Positions 1 through 11,297 of a DNA stretch of 64,000 bases are shown here, piece after piece. The stretch is taken from assembly GCF_000368265.1 (NCBI RefSeq), contig NZ_KB851219.1, positions 1,914,474-1,978,473 of the forward strand. The letters are read 5' to 3'. The stretch's first letter is position 1, and each line of letters opens with the position of its first letter. Below the pieces are notes generated by a model that did not search any database, was not told where the DNA came from, and saw only the letters and a program-made list of their open reading frames with translations. The stretch is from Acinetobacter brisouisimilis. Its GTDB lineage: Bacteria; Pseudomonadota; Gammaproteobacteria; Pseudomonadales; Moraxellaceae. Position numbers and translations under genes: made by a program.

Positions 1-47
1 GTTACTTTAAGTCCTGCTTTACGCAAATCTTGATTCGAAATGGGCAT
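1..47 (-). CDS. fur: Fur ferric uptake regulator, N-terminus only
   Basis: Only the first 15 codons lie in the window, reading MPISNQDLRKAGLKV from an ATG at 47; the rest runs off the left edge. This start matches the N-terminus of gammaproteobacterial Fur, the iron-responsive DNA-binding repressor. The divergent neighbour is bamE/omlA, and the omlA-fur divergent pair is a known arrangement in Pseudomonadales, which supports the call. The 110-bp spacer must hold both promoters. Nothing can be said about the metal sites or the dimer domain. Confidence 0.85.
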   Translation of the reverse strand, partial: MPISNQDLRKAGLKV

Positions 48-158
48 GAAAAAGTCTCTCAACAATTTGTTAAGTTGGAATATGCAACAGAGTTTATATG
101 CAGTATGATCTATCACTAGATTAAATGCATCACAATTGATTTGGATAGTGTAGCAAAA

Positions 159-545
159 ATGCAAAAAATTATGTTGACGACCTTACTCGTCAGTTCATTG
201 CTTGCCGGCTGTGTCTATAAAATAGATATTCCTCAAGGGACACCTTTAACAAAAGCCCAAGCTTCTCAGATACATGTTGGCATGAGTTACCAACAAGTTC
301 GTTTCTTACTTGGTAGCCCAACCATTACTGACCCACTTAATCCAGAACGTTGGGATTATGTTTACAATTATATCCCAGGAACTTATGCGAAAAAAGCCAA
401 GATTCCAGCAGCTCATGGTCAGCATCTGCATATTTTCTTTGATAAATCAGGTATTGTCACCAAAATTGAAGGCTTAGACACCCTTCCAGATGCACAACCA
501 GGATTACCACCTTCAAAAGATGCAATCCTGTCTGCACAACCCTAA
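159..545 (+). CDS. bamE: BamE/OmlA outer-membrane lipoprotein
   Basis: Small lipoprotein of the BAM complex, which inserts beta-barrel proteins into the outer membrane. A lipoprotein signal peptide ends in the lipobox LLAGC, with the acylated cysteine at residue 18. It is followed by the SmpA/OmlA fold with the typical segment GMSYQQVRFLLGSP and the WDYVYNY core. I use the ATG at 159 (128 aa) and not an upstream TTG at 141, because the signal peptide then starts directly with MQKIML; the ribosome-binding site is weak either way. It diverges from fur and ends in a strong hairpin shared with rnfH. Confidence 0.93.
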   Translation: MQKIMLTTLLVSSLLAGCVYKIDIPQGTPLTKAQASQIHVGMSYQQVRFLLGSPTITDPLNPERWDYVYNYIPGTYAKKAKIPAAHGQHLHIFFDKSGIVTKIEGLDTLPDAQPGLPPSKDAILSAQP

Positions 546-571
546 TCGATCCATTGATGCATCGATACGGT

Positions 572-611
572 AAAAGAAAACCCCAATCAAATCTGATTGG
601 GGTTTTCTTTT
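572..611. terminator. Bidirectional terminator between bamE and rnfH
   Basis: An 18-bp perfect stem (572-589 with 594-611) with a 4-nt AATC loop. The A-rich left arm and T-rich right arm let it serve both converging genes. Confidence 0.9.
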
Positions 612-612
612 A

Positions 613-924
613 TTAAGAAGATCGTTTAAACCGATTTCCTTTCTGATAGCGTCCGACGGGATGATTCGCAGCACGATTACGGCGAATATCTTGAGGATTA
701 ATTAGCAATGGGCGGTATATTTCCACCCGATCACCTGTCTGCAAGGTATGCTCAAGACTAACTTTGACCCCAAAAATTCCCACCTGTAAAAGCTGCGGCA
801 GGTCAGTTTGCATGGTAAGACCACTCTGCTCAATCGCATCCTGTACAGTCATCCCCTGCTGAAATTCAACCGTCATATAGTATTGCTGCTGTGTGGTTGC
901 ATAGGCAACCCAAACCTGCTGCAT
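613..924 (-). CDS. rnfH: RnfH/RatB family ubiquitin-like protein
   Basis: Protein of 103 aa in the RnfH family (formerly UPF0125), a beta-grasp fold of poorly defined role often found near ratA and smpB. The family pattern is visible: WVAYAT at the start, an AIEQSGL helix, VGIFGVKVSLEHTL, then GDRVEIYRPLLINPQDIRRNRA at the end. The start at 924 (MQQVWVAYA) is chosen over an upstream ATG at 1002 because it fits the family and overlaps the preceding stop codon as TAATG, a sign of translational coupling. ratA itself is not adjacent here. Confidence 0.88.
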   Translation of the reverse strand: MQQVWVAYATTQQQYYMTVEFQQGMTVQDAIEQSGLTMQTDLPQLLQVGIFGVKVSLEHTLQTGDRVEIYRPLLINPQDIRRNRAANHPVGRYQKGNRFKRSS

Positions 925-1991
925 TACACTGCCCCCAGCACAATCGCTACCATTGCCAATACGATTGCTAAAGGCGCAACAATACGCACGGAAATACGCC
1001 ACAGGTTATAAGTCACTTCCTGACTGAAATTCAGTGATTTACGCAAATGGCTGATTTTCATGATCCAACCGGCAAAAAACGCGTAAATCAGACAAATCAA
1101 TAATCCCCAAAGCATAAGTACAGTATTGAGTACTGGAACAATTGCAAGACATGCCCATGTCAATATTGCAACTAAAACAATGGCCCATTGCACAACCATC
1201 GCAATTTGACGTTGCTGTAATTGTTCACGCGCCAATTGTACAAACCCAGCAGCGACAGCCACTGCGCTCACTAAAATGGTAATCGCTGGAAGTTCTGCTT
1301 GTACCGCAAAAAAGCCAAAAAGTACCACTGCAAGCACTTGTGCGACCCAAACAGGTAAAGCATTGGGAGTGGCTTGCTCAGCATCTTTGATTTGTACCAA
1401 GCTGGTCTGCGCATACACCCCTAACCCCAGCCCTGTAGCAACCAGTGCGAGAACCACCGCATAGCCCCATTCAGAGAAGTGAATTGCGGTTATATGCCAT
1501 GCAGTTAAGTTCAACGGGAAGATATGACTCAAAACCAGTGAAACCAGCAGCATAACTGCACTCATACCAACCAATATCAGGCGTGGCAAAAATGATGCAG
1601 CAACAGCAACTACCGCCAAAATCGCAAATACAATATTTTCTGCAATAGGTAGCTGAACATAATGCGTTAAGGAGTGACTCGCATTGGCAATCAGTGCTCC
1701 TGCTAAAAATGGCATAAACACCACAGCCAACCAACCTGCAATACGCCAATATGCTGAAGCATCCGCTTCACGCGTCAAGGCCATCAACGCTTGCAAGGCC
1801 GTTGTCTTCGCGCGTTTAACCAGTGCGACTTCCATGTAGGCAAAAGGCAATGCCAGTACGACCATCATGACCAGCCACAGCAACCAGAAATCCAGTTGCC
1901 GATCCAATTGAATCCCCACCACTGGCGCAAGCGTGGTAATCAACATAAATGATAAACAAAACGCCATCAGTGGCGATAACCATCGTGACAT
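924..1991 (-). CDS. Multi-pass membrane protein, possible Na+-coupled transporter
   Basis: Integral membrane protein of 355 aa with about ten hydrophobic segments and short loops. The pattern of an early LALPFAYMEVAL segment followed by a short amphipathic loop and YWRIAGWLAV recalls sodium- and neurotransmitter-type (SNF) transporters, but the protein is shorter than usual and I see no conserved Na+ site, so this is inference. The start at 1991 has AGGA seven bases upstream; an ATG at 2006 is possible. Its stop overlaps the rnfH start by one base, so the two are probably one transcript. Confidence 0.6.
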   Translation of the reverse strand: MSRWLSPLMAFCLSFMLITTLAPVVGIQLDRQLDFWLLWLVMMVVLALPFAYMEVALVKRAKTTALQALMALTREADASAYWRIAGWLAVVFMPFLAGALIANASHSLTHYVQLPIAENIVFAILAVVAVAASFLPRLILVGMSAVMLLVSLVLSHIFPLNLTAWHITAIHFSEWGYAVVLALVATGLGLGVYAQTSLVQIKDAEQATPNALPVWVAQVLAVVLFGFFAVQAELPAITILVSAVAVAAGFVQLAREQLQQRQIAMVVQWAIVLVAILTWACLAIVPVLNTVLMLWGLLICLIYAFFAGWIMKISHLRKSLNFSQEVTYNLWRISVRIVAPLAIVLAMVAIVLGAV

Positions 1992-2156
1992 AGGTCTGTC
2001 CTGCATCCGAAGTTAAAAATAATGAGCTATTTTGCCTTTGTCATGGCTGAAAATCAAAGTTTGTAGAAAAAAGAAATCATTGCCGAGGCAATGATTTTTG
2101 GCGCATAAAGCAAGCTGTAGTTTTTTATGATTATTCTAGTGTATTGTTTTTATTAT

Positions 2157-2612
2157 TTATGAGAAGAACCGTGCGAACCAGTTCTTGCCTTTTTTCTTTT
2201 CATGCTCGCGAATAATGCCTTTCATGTTTTCTTTAACTGCACCAACATAATCGGCATCATCGTGTTGAATATGATTAATCAACCATTTTGTCAAAATTTG
2301 ATGCAACTCATCTTCAATGGCTTGCCCCATCATAAAACGATCGCGATAGGTTTCAATTTTTTTAATAAATAAGTCATGTACGCGCTTATGTGGCACACGA
2401 TACTTATAGGCTGCCTCTTCTTGCAGACTTTCTTCAAAGGTAAAATGAGACTGGGTATAGTCAATAATATTATCCAATACTACTTTGATTTGATTGCGAT
2501 CGTGAGTAAAACGCACATCTTCGATTTGATTAATATAATCGAGAATACGTTTATGCTGATCATCAATCACTTCAATACCAGTATTGTATTCAGAGCGCCA
2601 ATTCATCTTCAT
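2157..2612 (-). CDS. Bacteriohemerythrin
   Basis: Single-domain hemerythrin of 151 aa. These proteins bind O2 at a non-heme di-iron site held by His and acidic residues, and serve in oxygen storage or sensing. Visible ligand motifs are IDDQHKRI near residue 20, HFTFEE in helix 2, PHKRVHD in helix 3 and the C-terminal H(x)nHDDADY. A basic KKKGKNWFARFFS tail follows the domain. The start at 2612 has AGGTGA eight bases upstream; an ATG at 2636 is in frame but poorly served. It stands alone, with an AT-rich, apparently empty 200-bp spacer upstream. Confidence 0.85.
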   Translation of the reverse strand: MKMNWRSEYNTGIEVIDDQHKRILDYINQIEDVRFTHDRNQIKVVLDNIIDYTQSHFTFEESLQEEAAYKYRVPHKRVHDLFIKKIETYRDRFMMGQAIEDELHQILTKWLINHIQHDDADYVGAVKENMKGIIREHEKKKGKNWFARFFS

Positions 2613-2837
2613 AGTGAGGTCACCTAACGCATTCATATTTCATTTTCGAGGCATAATATATAAAAAATGATCAACTAAAAACCAAGTAATACTCTCAGAA
2701 TTACAACACTTTTCACTAATTATTTGATTAAGTTCACAAAACCTCATATACCCAACTAAAAGAATCAAGTATTTTTTAATCAATTCAATTGCTTATATAT
2801 TTAGTTTTTACCAAATATAAAAAATAATTCGCAAAAT

Positions 2838-3686
2838 CTAATATAAATCAGCTTTACTGATACGTCGCAAAGAAGGGTCTTGCGCTTCACGAATCAAGCG
2901 CTGTACGGTGGTCATGGCATGTAAAATCGGGCGCCCCTGCTGAAATAAAATCATTTCTCCTGCCCGAAAAGCTGTCCACTGTTCATTTTGTGTCAGTGGT
3001 TCTGTAGTAATAACGGCAACACGATCCTCTGGTGTGGTTACTTCACTAAAATCAACTTCGACATCCAGATCAATCAGCTGTACATGTTGAAATGGATATT
3101 CACGTACAATCCAGTGCAATTTGGTGGTGGCATAACTCCACAACGCTTGACCATTGGATAAACAGAAATTGAATGTGCCATGCTCTGCAATTTGTGGAGC
3201 AACCTCCTGTAAAACCTGAAAAATTTCTTGAATCGAAGGTTCCTGATAACCAAAACGTTCCACCAGCTGATCGAGCAAAAAGCAAAATGCATATTCACTG
3301 TCAGTATTGCCAACAGGCGTAAAATGTCCACTCAGCGCAGGCTGAAACCCATGCAGATCGCCATTATGTGCGAAAATCCAGTGACGTCCCCACAATTCGC
3401 GCATAAATGGATGAGAATTTTCAAGGGTAATTTTACCTTGCGTCGCTTTACGGATATGTGCAATCACATTGCGGGATTTAATCGGATAATTGCGAATCAA
3501 GTCAGCAATCGGTGACTCGACCGCAGACTGGTTATCGACAAACAAGCGGCAGGCTTTATCTTCAAAAAAAGCAATGCCAAAACCATCACAGTGGTCAGAG
3601 GTCACCCCTGCACGTTGTGAAAACCCACGGAACGAGAAAGTAATATCGGTGGGTGTCGCACAATTCATTCCGAGTAGCTGGCACAT
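2838..3686 (-). CDS. Class II glutamine amidotransferase, YafJ type
   Basis: A 282-aa Ntn-hydrolase-type glutamine amidotransferase domain and nothing more. The nucleophile is Cys2 (MCQLLGMNC), exposed after Met removal. Other family marks are AHIRKATQG, NSHPFMRELWGRHWIFAHNGDL and NTDSEYAFCFLLD. Stand-alone members (YafJ/DUG3-like) hydrolyse glutamine or gamma-glutamyl peptides, but the natural substrate is not established. Monocistronic; a 170-bp spacer separates it from the next gene upstream. Confidence 0.88.
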   Translation of the reverse strand: MCQLLGMNCATPTDITFSFRGFSQRAGVTSDHCDGFGIAFFEDKACRLFVDNQSAVESPIADLIRNYPIKSRNVIAHIRKATQGKITLENSHPFMRELWGRHWIFAHNGDLHGFQPALSGHFTPVGNTDSEYAFCFLLDQLVERFGYQEPSIQEIFQVLQEVAPQIAEHGTFNFCLSNGQALWSYATTKLHWIVREYPFQHVQLIDLDVEVDFSEVTTPEDRVAVITTEPLTQNEQWTAFRAGEMILFQQGRPILHAMTTVQRLIREAQDPSLRRISKADLY

Positions 3687-3857
3687 GCTTAAATCTTCTT
3701 ACAATCAAATACATCTATAGGCAATGTAACGGATGCAGTCTCGATCTGCAAATGCGTTTTTTCACTGTCTTTATGAAAAATAATGTAAATACTAGACTTA
3801 TTTCATAAATATACTGGATAAGCATGTCCGAGAAATTCTTTTGATTTTTCCTAAATA

Positions 3858-4247
3858 TCAAAGATCTCTTGTTAATAACCAACGAACGATTATACAAGTC
3901 ATCGCTGGAAAAAAAGCGATTAAAAATACATAGATCAGCTTATAAAAGCTGAGTCTTTTCCAAATAAAATGAATGATTGTTGTGGTTATAAATGCTTCAA
4001 GAAGTCCTGCGATCATCATTGAAGCTTTCGGAAACTCATCAGAAACAGGATATTTTGCATTAAAAAACCTCACTGATAAAAAATCGACAACCAAATCTGA
4101 TAAAAACAAACAATAAAAATAAAAAAATAGGTTTAAAAATACGATTAAATTAAATATTAAAATTTTCTCTTTAATTATCTTTTTACTCACCCAATAATTG
4201 AATGGTAAAAGTAATAATAATAAAATTACAACCCCACCACCATACAT
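3858..4247 (-). CDS. Small AT-rich membrane protein of unknown function
   Basis: Hypothetical 129-aa protein that I do not recognise. It has about four hydrophobic stretches (residues roughly 4-20, 30-55, 75-95 and 103-122), so an inner-membrane protein is likely. An AGGA seven bases before the ATG supports translation. Base composition is more AT-rich than its neighbours, which hints at acquired DNA. It lies between the amidotransferase and the argB terminator with no operon partner. Confidence 0.5.
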   Translation of the reverse strand: MYGGGVVILLLLLLPFNYWVSKKIIKEKILIFNLIVFLNLFFYFYCLFLSDLVVDFLSVRFFNAKYPVSDEFPKASMMIAGLLEAFITTTIIHFIWKRLSFYKLIYVFLIAFFPAMTCIIVRWLLTRDL

Positions 4248-4313
4248 GTCTAGTTCCTATTGATTTTTTGATGGATGAAAAAGATCAAATAATAATTTTT
4301 TGAGTCAAAAAAA

Positions 4314-4331
4314 AACCGCATTTCTGCGGTT
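4314..4331 (-). terminator. argB rho-independent terminator
   Basis: On the minus strand AACCGCA-GAAA-TGCGGTT is followed by a run of eight T, directly after the argB stop. Confidence 0.88.
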
Positions 4332-4339
4332 CTTTGGAT

Positions 4340-6692
<2,353 letters not shown>

Positions 6693-6812
6693 AAAATACT
6701 TTTTTTTAGATCAATCATGAATAAATTGTGTGGGAGAATGCGGTACTTTGTAAATATGATGTTTGCTCTATTTTACGAGAAAATGCTATTTTTTGACTAA
6801 AGAGTTAAAAAA

Positions 6813-6830
6813 ACTTCACCTCAGCGAAGT
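6813..6830 (-). terminator. Probable dut terminator
   Basis: On the minus strand ACTTC pairs with GAAGT around a short GC-containing centre and is followed by seven T. It sits just past the dut stop. Confidence 0.7.
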
Positions 6831-6857
6831 CTTTTTATTCCAATAGATCGATTAATT

Positions 6858-7310
6858 TTAATGTTGACCTGTATGACCGAAGCCACCTGCTCCACGCTCA
6901 GTTGCAGCAAACTCATCGACCTGTTCAAATTCAGCCTGAATCACAGGTACGAGTACATACTGAGCCAAACGCTCGCCTGGTTCAAGCGTGAAAGTTTGCT
7001 GTCCACGGTTCCACACTGAAATCATCAATTCGCCCTGATAATCAGAGTCAATTAAACCAACCAAATTACCCAAAACAATGCCATGTTTATGACCTAAACC
7101 CGAACGTGGCAAAATCAGACCTGCAAAATTTGTATCTTCAATATAAATCGCTAAACCTGTTTTCACCAATACGGTTTGACCTGGCTCAATCTGGATGGCT
7201 TCATCTAGACATGCACGTAAATCAAGACCTGCCGAACCTGCAGTCGCATAGCTTGGCATTGCCCACTGTTGACCTAAACGCTTGTCTAAAACTTTAACCT
7301 GAACTTTCAT
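6858..7310 (-). CDS. dut: dUTP diphosphatase
   Basis: Trimeric dUTPase of 150 aa that hydrolyses dUTP to dUMP, keeping uracil out of DNA and supplying dTMP synthesis. All five family motifs are visible: [33 protein letters not shown] and the C-terminal [10 protein letters not shown]. It lies 24 bp downstream of rep and upstream of algC, but the terminator after it suggests that algC-argB have their own promoter. Confidence 0.96.
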   Translation of the reverse strand: MKVQVKVLDKRLGQQWAMPSYATAGSAGLDLRACLDEAIQIEPGQTVLVKTGLAIYIEDTNFAGLILPRSGLGHKHGIVLGNLVGLIDSDYQGELMISVWNRGQQTFTLEPGERLAQYVLVPVIQAEFEQVDEFAATERGAGGFGHTGQH

Positions 7311-7334
7311 ATACTTTCCTAAACAATTAAAACA

Positions 7335-9383
7335 TTAGTGCTTATGCTTGAGCATGGCACGTAAATTTTCCAAATAAACTTTTGCCTGTTCTTTCGGATC
7401 AACATGGACCTGTTGTGTCTTTTTCTTGCGCCCGAGCCAGTCGAGTTCATCTTGTGGCAATTCATCCAAGAAACGGCTTGGGGTCATCTGTTTCATCTGC
7501 CCGCCCGCCTTACGCTGCTCTGCCAAAGTTAAGGTCAGACCCTGACGCGCACGGGTAATGCCCACATACATTAAGCGGCGTTCTTCTTCTACCGTTTCCG
7601 CTGCAATCGAGTTTTTGTGTGGAAGTAGCTCTTCTTCGAGCCCCATCATATAAACAAATGGGAATTCCAGACCTTTTGCTGCATGCAGGGTCAACAAGTT
7701 GACTTTGTCAGTGTCTTCCTCTTCCTGTTGTTGCTCCAGCATATCCAGCAACACCATTTTACGAATTACGCTTTCAATATTTTTTTCATCGACATCTTCA
7801 GCACGATTAATCAAACTTTGAATACTGGTGTATAAGGTTTCGATGTTATCCAGCTTGGTTTTTTCCTGTGCAGGCGTTGCCGATTGCTCGCGAATATAGT
7901 CGATATAACCTGTTTCAGTAATCATCTGACGGACAATCGGTACTGGCTGATCGTCATCGAGCAATTCACGGGTGTAATCCGCCATAAACTGGGCAAACTC
8001 ATGCAATTGCGAACAGACTTTTTTGCTCAGCACCATCCCCAAACGCTGATCGGCTGCCGCCATTAACAACGATAAATGATTTTCTTGAGCAAATAGACCC
8101 AGTTTTTCCAAAGTCACTGGGCCAATCGCACGTTTCGGAGTATTAATGATGCGTAAGAACGCACTGTCATCTTCAGGGTTAATGATCAGGCGCAAATAAC
8201 TCATGATGTCTTTGATTTCACTACGCGCAAAGAATGAGGTTCCGCCTGAGAGTTTATACGGAATCTGCATTTGGCGAAGTTGGGTTTCTAGTACCCGCGC
8301 CTGAAAATTACCGCGATACAACACTGCGTAATCTTTCCAGTTTTTACCGTTCATGAGCTTATGCGTCATGATGTCCTTGACCACGCGCTCGGCCTCATCA
8401 TCATCATTACGGCAGGTAATAATACGGATGACTTCGCCATGCCCTTTGTCACTCCACAATTTTTTATCAAAAATATGCGGATTATTTTCAATCACGGCAT
8501 TGGCAGCTTTTAAGATGCGACTGGTGGAACGGTAATTTTGTTCCAGTTTAATCACTTTTAAATTCGGGAAATCTTCTTTGAGCAATGCCATGTTTTCAGG
8601 CTTTGCTCCACGCCATGCATAGATTGACTGGTCATCATCACCCACAGCGGTGAACTGCCCCATCACACCAACCAGTAATTTCACTAAGATATACTGTGCG
8701 GTGTTAGTGTCCTGATATTCGTCGACCAGCAAATAACGCACACGGTTTTGCCACTTGTCGCGCACTTCGGCATTTTCTTGTAATAGGCGGGTTGGCAAAA
8801 CAATCAGATCATCAAAATCCACTGCATTGTAGGCACGCAAGTTACGCTCATACAGTTGATATAAATAGGCAAAGCGCACATCGTCTTCGGTTTCACAGGT
8901 ACTCGGTGCTTGTTCAGGCAAAATCAGATCATTTTTCCAGTCGGAAATTTTCTTCATTGCCTTTGCGACCAGTTCCTTGCTTTCTGCACCAGATAAATTG
9001 TCCTGATGCATCAGGTCAATCAGAATGCGTTTGCAGTCATCTGCATCCAAAATCGAGAAATTGGCTTTGAGTGGTAAATGTTTTAGTTCAAGTCGCAGCA
9101 GATTCAAACCGAAGGTATGGAAAGTCGACACCGACAAGCCTTTGGATTCTTCACGGTTCAGCAATTTACCGACACGCTCTTTCATTTCACGTGCAGCTTT
9201 ATTGGTAAAGGTCATGGCAGTAATGCGATGCGCGGGAATGCGGCATTGCTGTACCAAGTAGGCAATTTTTCGGGTAATCACCGAGGTCTTGCCTGAGCCT
9301 GCACCTGCAAGTACTAACAAGGGTCCTTGAGTGTATTTCATGGCTTCAAGTTGCTTGTCATTGAGTTGACTTGCTGATGACAT
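7335..9383 (-). CDS. rep: ATP-dependent DNA helicase Rep
   Basis: Superfamily 1A 3'-5' helicase of 682 aa that helps replication forks past bound proteins and restarts stalled forks. Motifs in order: Q motif LNDKQLEAM, Walker A AGAGSGKTS, Ia TFTNKAAREM, Walker B LLVDEYQDTN, III GDDDQSIYAWRGA, IV KLEQNYRST, V VNLLTLHAAKGLEF and VI EEERRLMYVGITRA. Length is near that of E. coli Rep (673 aa), and it lacks the longer C-terminal region typical of UvrD. The dut start lies 24 bp downstream. Confidence 0.92.
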   Translation of the reverse strand: MSSASQLNDKQLEAMKYTQGPLLVLAGAGSGKTSVITRKIAYLVQQCRIPAHRITAMTFTNKAAREMKERVGKLLNREESKGLSVSTFHTFGLNLLRLELKHLPLKANFSILDADDCKRILIDLMHQDNLSGAESKELVAKAMKKISDWKNDLILPEQAPSTCETEDDVRFAYLYQLYERNLRAYNAVDFDDLIVLPTRLLQENAEVRDKWQNRVRYLLVDEYQDTNTAQYILVKLLVGVMGQFTAVGDDDQSIYAWRGAKPENMALLKEDFPNLKVIKLEQNYRSTSRILKAANAVIENNPHIFDKKLWSDKGHGEVIRIITCRNDDDEAERVVKDIMTHKLMNGKNWKDYAVLYRGNFQARVLETQLRQMQIPYKLSGGTSFFARSEIKDIMSYLRLIINPEDDSAFLRIINTPKRAIGPVTLEKLGLFAQENHLSLLMAAADQRLGMVLSKKVCSQLHEFAQFMADYTRELLDDDQPVPIVRQMITETGYIDYIREQSATPAQEKTKLDNIETLYTSIQSLINRAEDVDEKNIESVIRKMVLLDMLEQQQEEEDTDKVNLLTLHAAKGLEFPFVYMMGLEEELLPHKNSIAAETVEEERRLMYVGITRARQGLTLTLAEQRKAGGQMKQMTPSRFLDELPQDELDWLGRKKKTQQVHVDPKEQAKVYLENLRAMLKHKH

Positions 9384-9573
9384 ATGTGAACCTCCTATGC
9401 TTGGAGCATGATTATAGTCATCTCGGTTTTAGATTCCCAATAGAACTTGCGCTGAACGCTAGAATTTTGTGTGATTGGGCGACGGTTTGTGTCGCAAAAC
9501 AAGCCAAAGAAATGGCTGATAAACTCATCGCAGAAGGGCAAAGCCGAAATGCTCCGCTCTCTGCTGCGGCACT

Positions 9574-11199
9574 TTAATTTTTGGTTTGTAATTTCTGTTT
9601 GGCAGGCCATGTCATGATAAAACGCGCGCCGCCAAGTTCAGGGCTACGGTCAACTTCAACCTTACCCCGAAACCAAAAGGCGATACGACTGACAATAGAT
9701 AATCCTAGACCGTAGCCACCCGAAGCACGCGTTCGGCTATCATCCAGACGAGCAAAGGCTTCAAACACCCGCTCGCGATCCTGTTCAGGAATACCCTGCC
9801 CATCATCTTCAACGCAGACATAAGCCTGACCATCGGGGCGAATTCCCCCGCTAATGCGTACTCGTTCATTGCAATAACGCACCGCATTCCCCACCAGATT
9901 TTGCACGACACGGTGCAAATAACGCCGTTCAGCATCCGCAACGACACTGAGGTCTGGTGCTTGCAGCTCAATTATCTTTTGGGTTTTTAAGGCTTCCGTT
10001 TCTTTTGCTACCTGTGCCAGTACATCCGCAATCGGAATACTTTGAATATCCAAAGATGGCGTGCCCTGCTCAAGTTTGGCATAGGTCATAATTTCATCAA
10101 TTAAGGTATTGAGTGCTTCAATATCTTTATCAATCATATCGACCTGACTCAAACGTGAATCATAATCATCGTCTTCAGCCAGCATTTCCATACCAAAACG
10201 GATCCGCGCTACAGGAGTACGCAGTTCATGCGATACCGCACGCATCAGTTCACGCTGTGCCTCAATCAAACGCTGAATATGGCTTGCCATATCGTTATAG
10301 CTTGATGCCAAACTTGCCATTTCATCTGTGCCTTCAACATTGAGTCGGGTCGACAAATCCCCCGATTTCATTTGGTTCAGGGCCTTAATAGTTTGCTTGG
10401 TCTTACGCTGTAGCGGCAAAATCAATCCATACACGCCCAAACTCAACAGAAATAAACTCAACAGTGTAATGCCTGCTGCGAGTTGAAATGGCATCCAGTT
10501 AAACATGGGTACAGGACCGATCACCAACACTTCAGCAGGGTTATTCGGCATTGGCGAAACAATCGAAATAGTTGTTCCGCGAATCGTGGCACTGTCACGA
10601 TATAACAAAATGCTCTGATCCTGACGTAACCGTCCAATCTGTTCAGAGTCGAGCCCCAAATCCAGAATCGAACTAATTTCAATTGGATATGAAAAATGGG
10701 AATGGATTTTTTCGAGGTATTCTTTTTCCTGACCTGGATAATAAATTAAGTAATCCAAAATAAAAATCGGGAGCGCTTTCATTTGTCGCTCGCCAATTTT
10801 ATTGACCTTAATGTACAAATAATGTTTTTGGTCATGTGGCAATGCTAAAAATAAAGTCGCAACCATACTTTGCGCATCGTAACGCACCACAGCCTGTTCA
10901 TTTTCAATCCGTTTGGTTTCCGAACGAGACAACTCGACTTTAGAACGATCGACCAAAGAAATCGGAAGTTCAAGTAAATCGGCTGCATCAGAAATCCAGT
11001 CTTTCTTTTGCTGTAAAGTCAGCTGACGCTCCACCCCCTGACTAATCACATAGGAAATGCCATCGGTTAAAGATTCACGATATTCTTGCGCACGTTGATA
11101 ATTAATAATTTGTACTAGCAAATAGCAAAATACAGCCACCAACGCCACGAGGATGATGACACCTGCGTAAATTCGCAAAAATATACTGTGCTTAAACAC
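9574..11199 (-). CDS. bfmS: BfmS sensor histidine kinase
   Basis: Membrane sensor kinase of the BfmRS system, which controls envelope stress, capsule, pili/biofilm and virulence in Acinetobacter. The 541-aa protein has TM1 at residues 8-30, a periplasmic sensor domain to about 235, TM2 at 236-260, HAMP at 260-313, the dimerisation/phosphoacceptor box AVSHELRTP (His324), and an HATPase domain with N (NLVGNAVRY), G1 (EDDGQGIP) and G2 (GYGLGLSI) boxes. The response regulator bfmR precedes it by 98 bp. Confidence 0.92.
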   Translation of the reverse strand: MFKHSIFLRIYAGVIILVALVAVFCYLLVQIINYQRAQEYRESLTDGISYVISQGVERQLTLQQKKDWISDAADLLELPISLVDRSKVELSRSETKRIENEQAVVRYDAQSMVATLFLALPHDQKHYLYIKVNKIGERQMKALPIFILDYLIYYPGQEKEYLEKIHSHFSYPIEISSILDLGLDSEQIGRLRQDQSILLYRDSATIRGTTISIVSPMPNNPAEVLVIGPVPMFNWMPFQLAAGITLLSLFLLSLGVYGLILPLQRKTKQTIKALNQMKSGDLSTRLNVEGTDEMASLASSYNDMASHIQRLIEAQRELMRAVSHELRTPVARIRFGMEMLAEDDDYDSRLSQVDMIDKDIEALNTLIDEIMTYAKLEQGTPSLDIQSIPIADVLAQVAKETEALKTQKIIELQAPDLSVVADAERRYLHRVVQNLVGNAVRYCNERVRISGGIRPDGQAYVCVEDDGQGIPEQDRERVFEAFARLDDSRTRASGGYGLGLSIVSRIAFWFRGKVEVDRSPELGGARFIMTWPAKQKLQTKN

Positions 11200-11241
11200 G
11201 AATGAAGCGTCCTTTGTTCAGGATGTCTAAATCAAACCAAT

Positions 11242-11270
11242 AACCTCTCTCATCTCAGATGAAAGAGGTT
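11242..11270 (-). other. Intergenic hairpin between bfmR and bfmS
   Basis: A 13-bp stem with one mismatch (11242-11254 with 11258-11270, loop TCA) lies in the 98-bp spacer of the operon. No T-run follows on either strand, so it is not a classical terminator. It may set the ratio of bfmR to bfmS mRNA or act as a processing or stability element. Confidence 0.55.
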
Positions 11271-11297
11271 GTCATGCGTCAACGACAATAATCTCCA

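Noticed and set aside
3715..3897. Short minus-strand frame between the membrane protein and the amidotransferase
   Set aside because: It overlaps the membrane protein's end and has no translation signal or recognisable feature.
9384..9573. Plus-strand open frame of 68 codons between rep and bfmS (ends AKEMADKLIAEGQSRNAPLSAAAL)
   Set aside because: The last 20 residues look protein-like and could be a gene remnant, but the frame starts inside rep, has no ribosome-binding site and no family that I recognise.
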